A stretch of DNA of 64,000 nt, from the NCBI RefSeq assembly GCF_005402965.1, contig NZ_BJCF01000006.1:1-64000 (forward strand). Direction: 5' to 3'. The number at the start of each line of letters is the position of its first letter. Position 1 is the first letter of the stretch. Positions 61,920-64,000 of the stretch are shown here, piece by piece. Made by a program: the position numbers and the translations under genes. The stretch is from Dolichospermum planctonicum. Its GTDB lineage: Bacteria; Cyanobacteriota; Cyanobacteriia; Cyanobacteriales; Nostocaceae. The notes beneath the pieces are model-generated. The model searched no databases, had not been told where the DNA came from, and saw only the letters and a program-made list of their open reading frames with translations.

Positions 61920-62665
61920 TAACACAACAAACTGAATTGCAATATTTACCCCCTGATTTAAAACAAGAATTACTACCCCGGCACGTTGCGGTAATTATGG
62001 ATGGTAATGGACGATGGGCAAAACGCCAAGGTTTACCCCGAATTGTGGGTCATAAAGCTGGTGTCAATGCTCTTAAGGATTTGCTGCACTGTTGTAAGGA
62101 TTGGGGGATTAAAGCACTAACGGCCTATGCTTTTTCGACGGAGAACTGGAAAAGACCACAGGAAGAGGTGGAATTTTTAATGACTCTATTCCAGCGGGTT
62201 TTACGTCAAGAATTGCGGGAAATGGTAGAGGAAAATGTGCAAATTCAGTTTGTGGGTGATTTATCGGCTTTACCAAAGGCACTTCAGATGGAAATTTCCC
62301 GTTCTATGGCAGAAACTAAGGATAATCGTAGTATTCTGTTGACAATAGCTACTAATTATGGCGGTAGACAGGAAATTTTACAAGCTTGTGTGGCGATCGC
62401 TCAAAAGGTGAAAGAAGGTTTATTAAAGCCTGAAGAAATTTCTGAAGAAGTATTTGAAAGTCACTTATATACAGCAGGAATAGGAGATCCAGATTTATTA
62501 ATTCGTACCAGTGGGGAAATGCGACTGTCAAATTTCTTACTTTGGCAAATGGCTTATGGAGAAATTTATATTAGTGATGCTCTCTGGCCGGATTTTAACC
62601 GCAGTGAGTTTCATCGGGCTTTATCTGCTTACCAACAGCGGGAGCGACGGTTTGGGAAAGTCTGA
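61916..62665 (+). CDS. uppS: Isoprenyl transferase (undecaprenyl diphosphate synthase)
   Basis: 249 residues. Catalytic Asp29 lies in [20 protein letters not shown]. Other family blocks are [55 protein letters not shown] and [12 protein letters not shown]. It makes the C55 lipid carrier for peptidoglycan and O-antigen units, using IPP and FPP. Overlapping start with cdaA (ATGA at 61916-61919). It is the last gene in the cluster, followed by the long simple repeat at 62705. Confidence 0.96.
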   Translation: MITQQTELQYLPPDLKQELLPRHVAVIMDGNGRWAKRQGLPRIVGHKAGVNALKDLLHCCKDWGIKALTAYAFSTENWKRPQEEVEFLMTLFQRVLRQELREMVEENVQIQFVGDLSALPKALQMEISRSMAETKDNRSILLTIATNYGGRQEILQACVAIAQKVKEGLLKPEEISEEVFESHLYTAGIGDPDLLIRTSGEMRLSNFLLWQMAYGEIYISDALWPDFNRSEFHRALSAYQQRERRFGKV

Positions 62666-62704
62666 CAATTTTGGATTGTAAATTGGTGATTTTAGATTGA
62701 CAAT

Positions 62705-62839
62705 AAATCCTCAAATCCCGAAATCCCAAAATCCTCAAATCCTCAAATCCCGAAATCCCAAAATCCCGAAATCCCGAAATCCCGAAATCCCAAAATCCTA
62801 AAATCTAAAATCTAAAATCTAAAATCTAAAATCTAAAAT
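62705..62839. repeat. Octamer tandem repeat changing into a heptamer repeat
   Basis: About eleven octamers of the form AAATCCCG, AAATCCCA or AAATCCTC (62705-62800) run into six heptamers AAAATCT (62800-62839). The tract lies between the convergent uppS and DUF3143 genes and may serve as spacer or terminator. Confidence 0.92.
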
Positions 62840-62843
62840 TAGA

Positions 62844-63116
62844 TTACGGACCAGAAAAAACCGCTGCTTCGATATCTTCCCGACTCAGAGAATACTTAAA
62901 GGAACGTTGAATATCTTGATTATTTTCTCCAGATTGGAGATACCGGACTGTAATTTGTTCAGTGTCTAACCAAATTTCCGCTTCCCAACTAGATCGTTGT
63001 ATATGCCAACAATGTAGCTGAGTTTCATCTTGATGACAACCTTGGTTTTTTAACCACTGTTCAATTTGTGGTAAAGGATGACTATATAAGGGTGTATTGG
63101 AGGGAAGCATAAGCAA
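62844..63116 (-). CDS. DUF3143 domain protein
   Basis: 90 residues; the first two codons (ML) may not be used, with MLPSNTPLYSHPLPQIEQWL as the usual start (63110). Conserved: IEQWLKNQGCHQD, LHCWHIQRSSWEAEIWLDTE, and a C-terminal FKYSLSREDIEAAVFSGP. Short soluble cyanobacterial protein of unknown function. It lies 51 bp downstream of a J-protein gene on the same strand, which suggests an operon with a chaperone. Confidence 0.85.
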   Translation of the reverse strand: MLMLPSNTPLYSHPLPQIEQWLKNQGCHQDETQLHCWHIQRSSWEAEIWLDTEQITVRYLQSGENNQDIQRSFKYSLSREDIEAAVFSGP

Positions 63117-63167
63117 TTTAAAATTATGGAAAAATTATTGTTTAGTCGAGGAGCGGGAGGTGGTTGT

Positions 63168-63614
63168 TCAGAGGATTACTTCTCCACGAAGAACAGCAAT
63201 AGCGATCGCTAATAGCATACAACCAACAATGGTCAATCCCAAAATAAATAATACAAATATTTCCCCAGAAGACAGGGGACGATCTGTGGCATCTAAATAA
63301 CCTGATTTTGACCAATCATAGCCACGAGACACAGGACGGTTTAAATCAGTTGGGGTTTGAATGACACCAAAACGCGAATAGCCAATTTTTAAATCATAGC
63401 TTAAGCGTCGTTCGGGATTACTGAGGGTAGCGTAGGCCTCATTAATTTGCTGAAATTTAGTAGTAGCAAGATTAGCAGGTAATTCCGTCGTATCAGGGTG
63501 ATAAATTTTGCTTAATTCTCTATAAGCGCGACGAATATCAATTACTGATGCTGAGGGATGTAGCCCTAGCAGGGAGTAATAAGTAGTATTGCTAAAAAAG
63601 TGGGACTTCCCCAT
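63168..63614 (-). CDS. J-domain protein with C-terminal membrane anchor
   Basis: 148 residues. The J domain (about 10-75) has YYSLLGLHPSASVIDIRRAY, the HPD motif in IYHPDTTEL, and FQQINEAYATLSNPERRLSY. A linker is followed by a membrane helix at about 117-140 (IFVLFILGLTIVGCMLLAIA). It is a tail-anchored DnaJ-like co-chaperone, bringing Hsp70 (DnaK) to a membrane. It has no Gly/Phe or zinc-finger region, so it belongs to the type III class. Followed on the same strand by the DUF3143 gene. Confidence 0.9.
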   Translation of the reverse strand: MGKSHFFSNTTYYSLLGLHPSASVIDIRRAYRELSKIYHPDTTELPANLATTKFQQINEAYATLSNPERRLSYDLKIGYSRFGVIQTPTDLNRPVSRGYDWSKSGYLDATDRPLSSGEIFVLFILGLTIVGCMLLAIAIAVLRGEVIL

Positions 63615-63747
63615 TTTGGTTTACGGTTTTTTGAGTCAGTTTGCTCAAATTCAGTTTTTTATATTCTAAATCTTTTGTCAATTGAGGAAGACAAAGGAAG
63701 AAAGAATAATATATAACAAAACTAGTATTTGTTATGTATCATCTAAA

Positions 63748-64000
63748 TTATCTAACCTCTTGTACTTCTCCCAAGCGGGTAAAACGGATTTCAATTCGTC
63801 GTCGTGTGACATCATCTTGACGCGCTATTGCTGCAAATTGTCCATTTGGTAATATTAATTGTGCCGCAGAATAGGCCCGAAACGATAATCCAGATAGTCT
63901 ATTTTCTTTTGTTTGGATATCACGCAGCGCCTTGACAACCGATAAAGCCCGCATTAATCCTAAATCAGCATTAGAACCTGCTCGTAAGTTTCCTACCGGT
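63748..64000 (-). CDS. OmpA/MotB-like domain protein, 3' part only
   Basis: Partial: the frame is open to the window edge, so the 5' end lies beyond 64000. The 84 visible codons read PVGNLRAGSNADLGLMRALS, VVKALRDI, LSFRAYSAAQLILPNG, and RRRIEIRFTR. The pattern N-x2-L-x3-R-A-x2-V-x3-L, with a final R-R-R-I-E-I-R-F, is that of the C-terminal peptidoglycan-binding OmpA/MotB domain. The complete protein is probably an envelope protein or a MotB-like or OmpA-like anchor. The N-terminal domains cannot be seen. Moderate confidence. Confidence 0.65.
   Translation of the reverse strand, partial: PVGNLRAGSNADLGLMRALSVVKALRDIQTKENRLSGLSFRAYSAAQLILPNGQFAAIARQDDVTRRRIEIRFTRLGEVQEVR

Overview
The window is chromosomal DNA of a cyanobacterium, most likely a filamentous member of the Nostocales (Anabaena/Dolichospermum/Nostoc type). 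The evidence is petB-petD, a phycobiliprotein lyase, the Psb34 small protein, a CtpA-type D1 C-terminal protease, several cyanobacteria-only DUF families (DUF3155, DUF3611, DUF3727, DUF3143, DUF4336, DUF5331), more than twenty copies of the HIP1 octamer GCGATCGC, AT-rich spacers, and many heptamer- to dodecamer-type short tandem repeats between genes. The genus is an inference; there is no rRNA or other marker gene. I found no tRNA, rRNA, CRISPR array or prophage.

Layout. 1-850 is repeat-rich spacer with three tandem copies of a 106-bp unit. 850-16000 carries mostly housekeeping genes: a sigma factor fused to an exported domain, a GNAT protein overlapping ruvX, DUF3727, a YqeG phosphatase, an XPB-type helicase with its DUF790/Bax1-type nuclease, a Hik2-like histidine kinase, DUF3155, a cytochrome b6f cofactor assembly factor, a Uma2 nuclease, and a seryl-tRNA synthetase with an unusual membrane tail. 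16000-20100 is the accessory hot spot: a REP-associated tyrosine transposase (RAYT) with its GGTGCGTTA palindromes, then three consecutive PIN-domain toxin-antitoxin operons. Each operon is followed by the same palindrome plus a 180-200 bp inverted-repeat element, giving near-equal cassettes of about 910-950 bp.

20300-26200 is core metabolism and translation (RseP protease, Nth, S14, leucyl/phenylalanyl transferase, peptide deformylase). 26400-31100 is a second defence patch: BrnT/BrnA convergent with a large single-chain type IIG restriction-methylase. 31500-43300 holds a YgfZ-like folate protein, cysteine synthase, a Crp-type regulator, a fused double-ATPase peptide ABC protein, a TPR protein, psb34, a deoxyhypusine synthase-like enzyme, a DUF433 pair of which one member looks like a deletion chimera with a DUF5615 PIN-like toxin, and cobO. 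43300-53900 has a group 2 sigma factor, a HerA-like ATPase, a GST, a secreted fasciclin protein, a DUF892 ferritin-like protein, a HEAT-repeat protein next to a CpcS-type phycobilin lyase, and a site-2 protease. 54500-64000 has ctpA divergent from petB-petD, an RsbW-like anti-sigma kinase, a zinc-ribbon membrane protein, rimI, the lysA-cdaA-uppS cluster (lysine/DAP, c-di-AMP and undecaprenyl lipid synthesis), DUF3143, a membrane J-protein and the 3' end of an OmpA/MotB-type gene.

The strongest candidate for an undescribed arrangement is the toxin-antitoxin cassette array at 17061-20081. It looks like TA operons distributed on a common repeat, with a RAYT immediately upstream. No homology search was available; all names rest on motif and family recognition.
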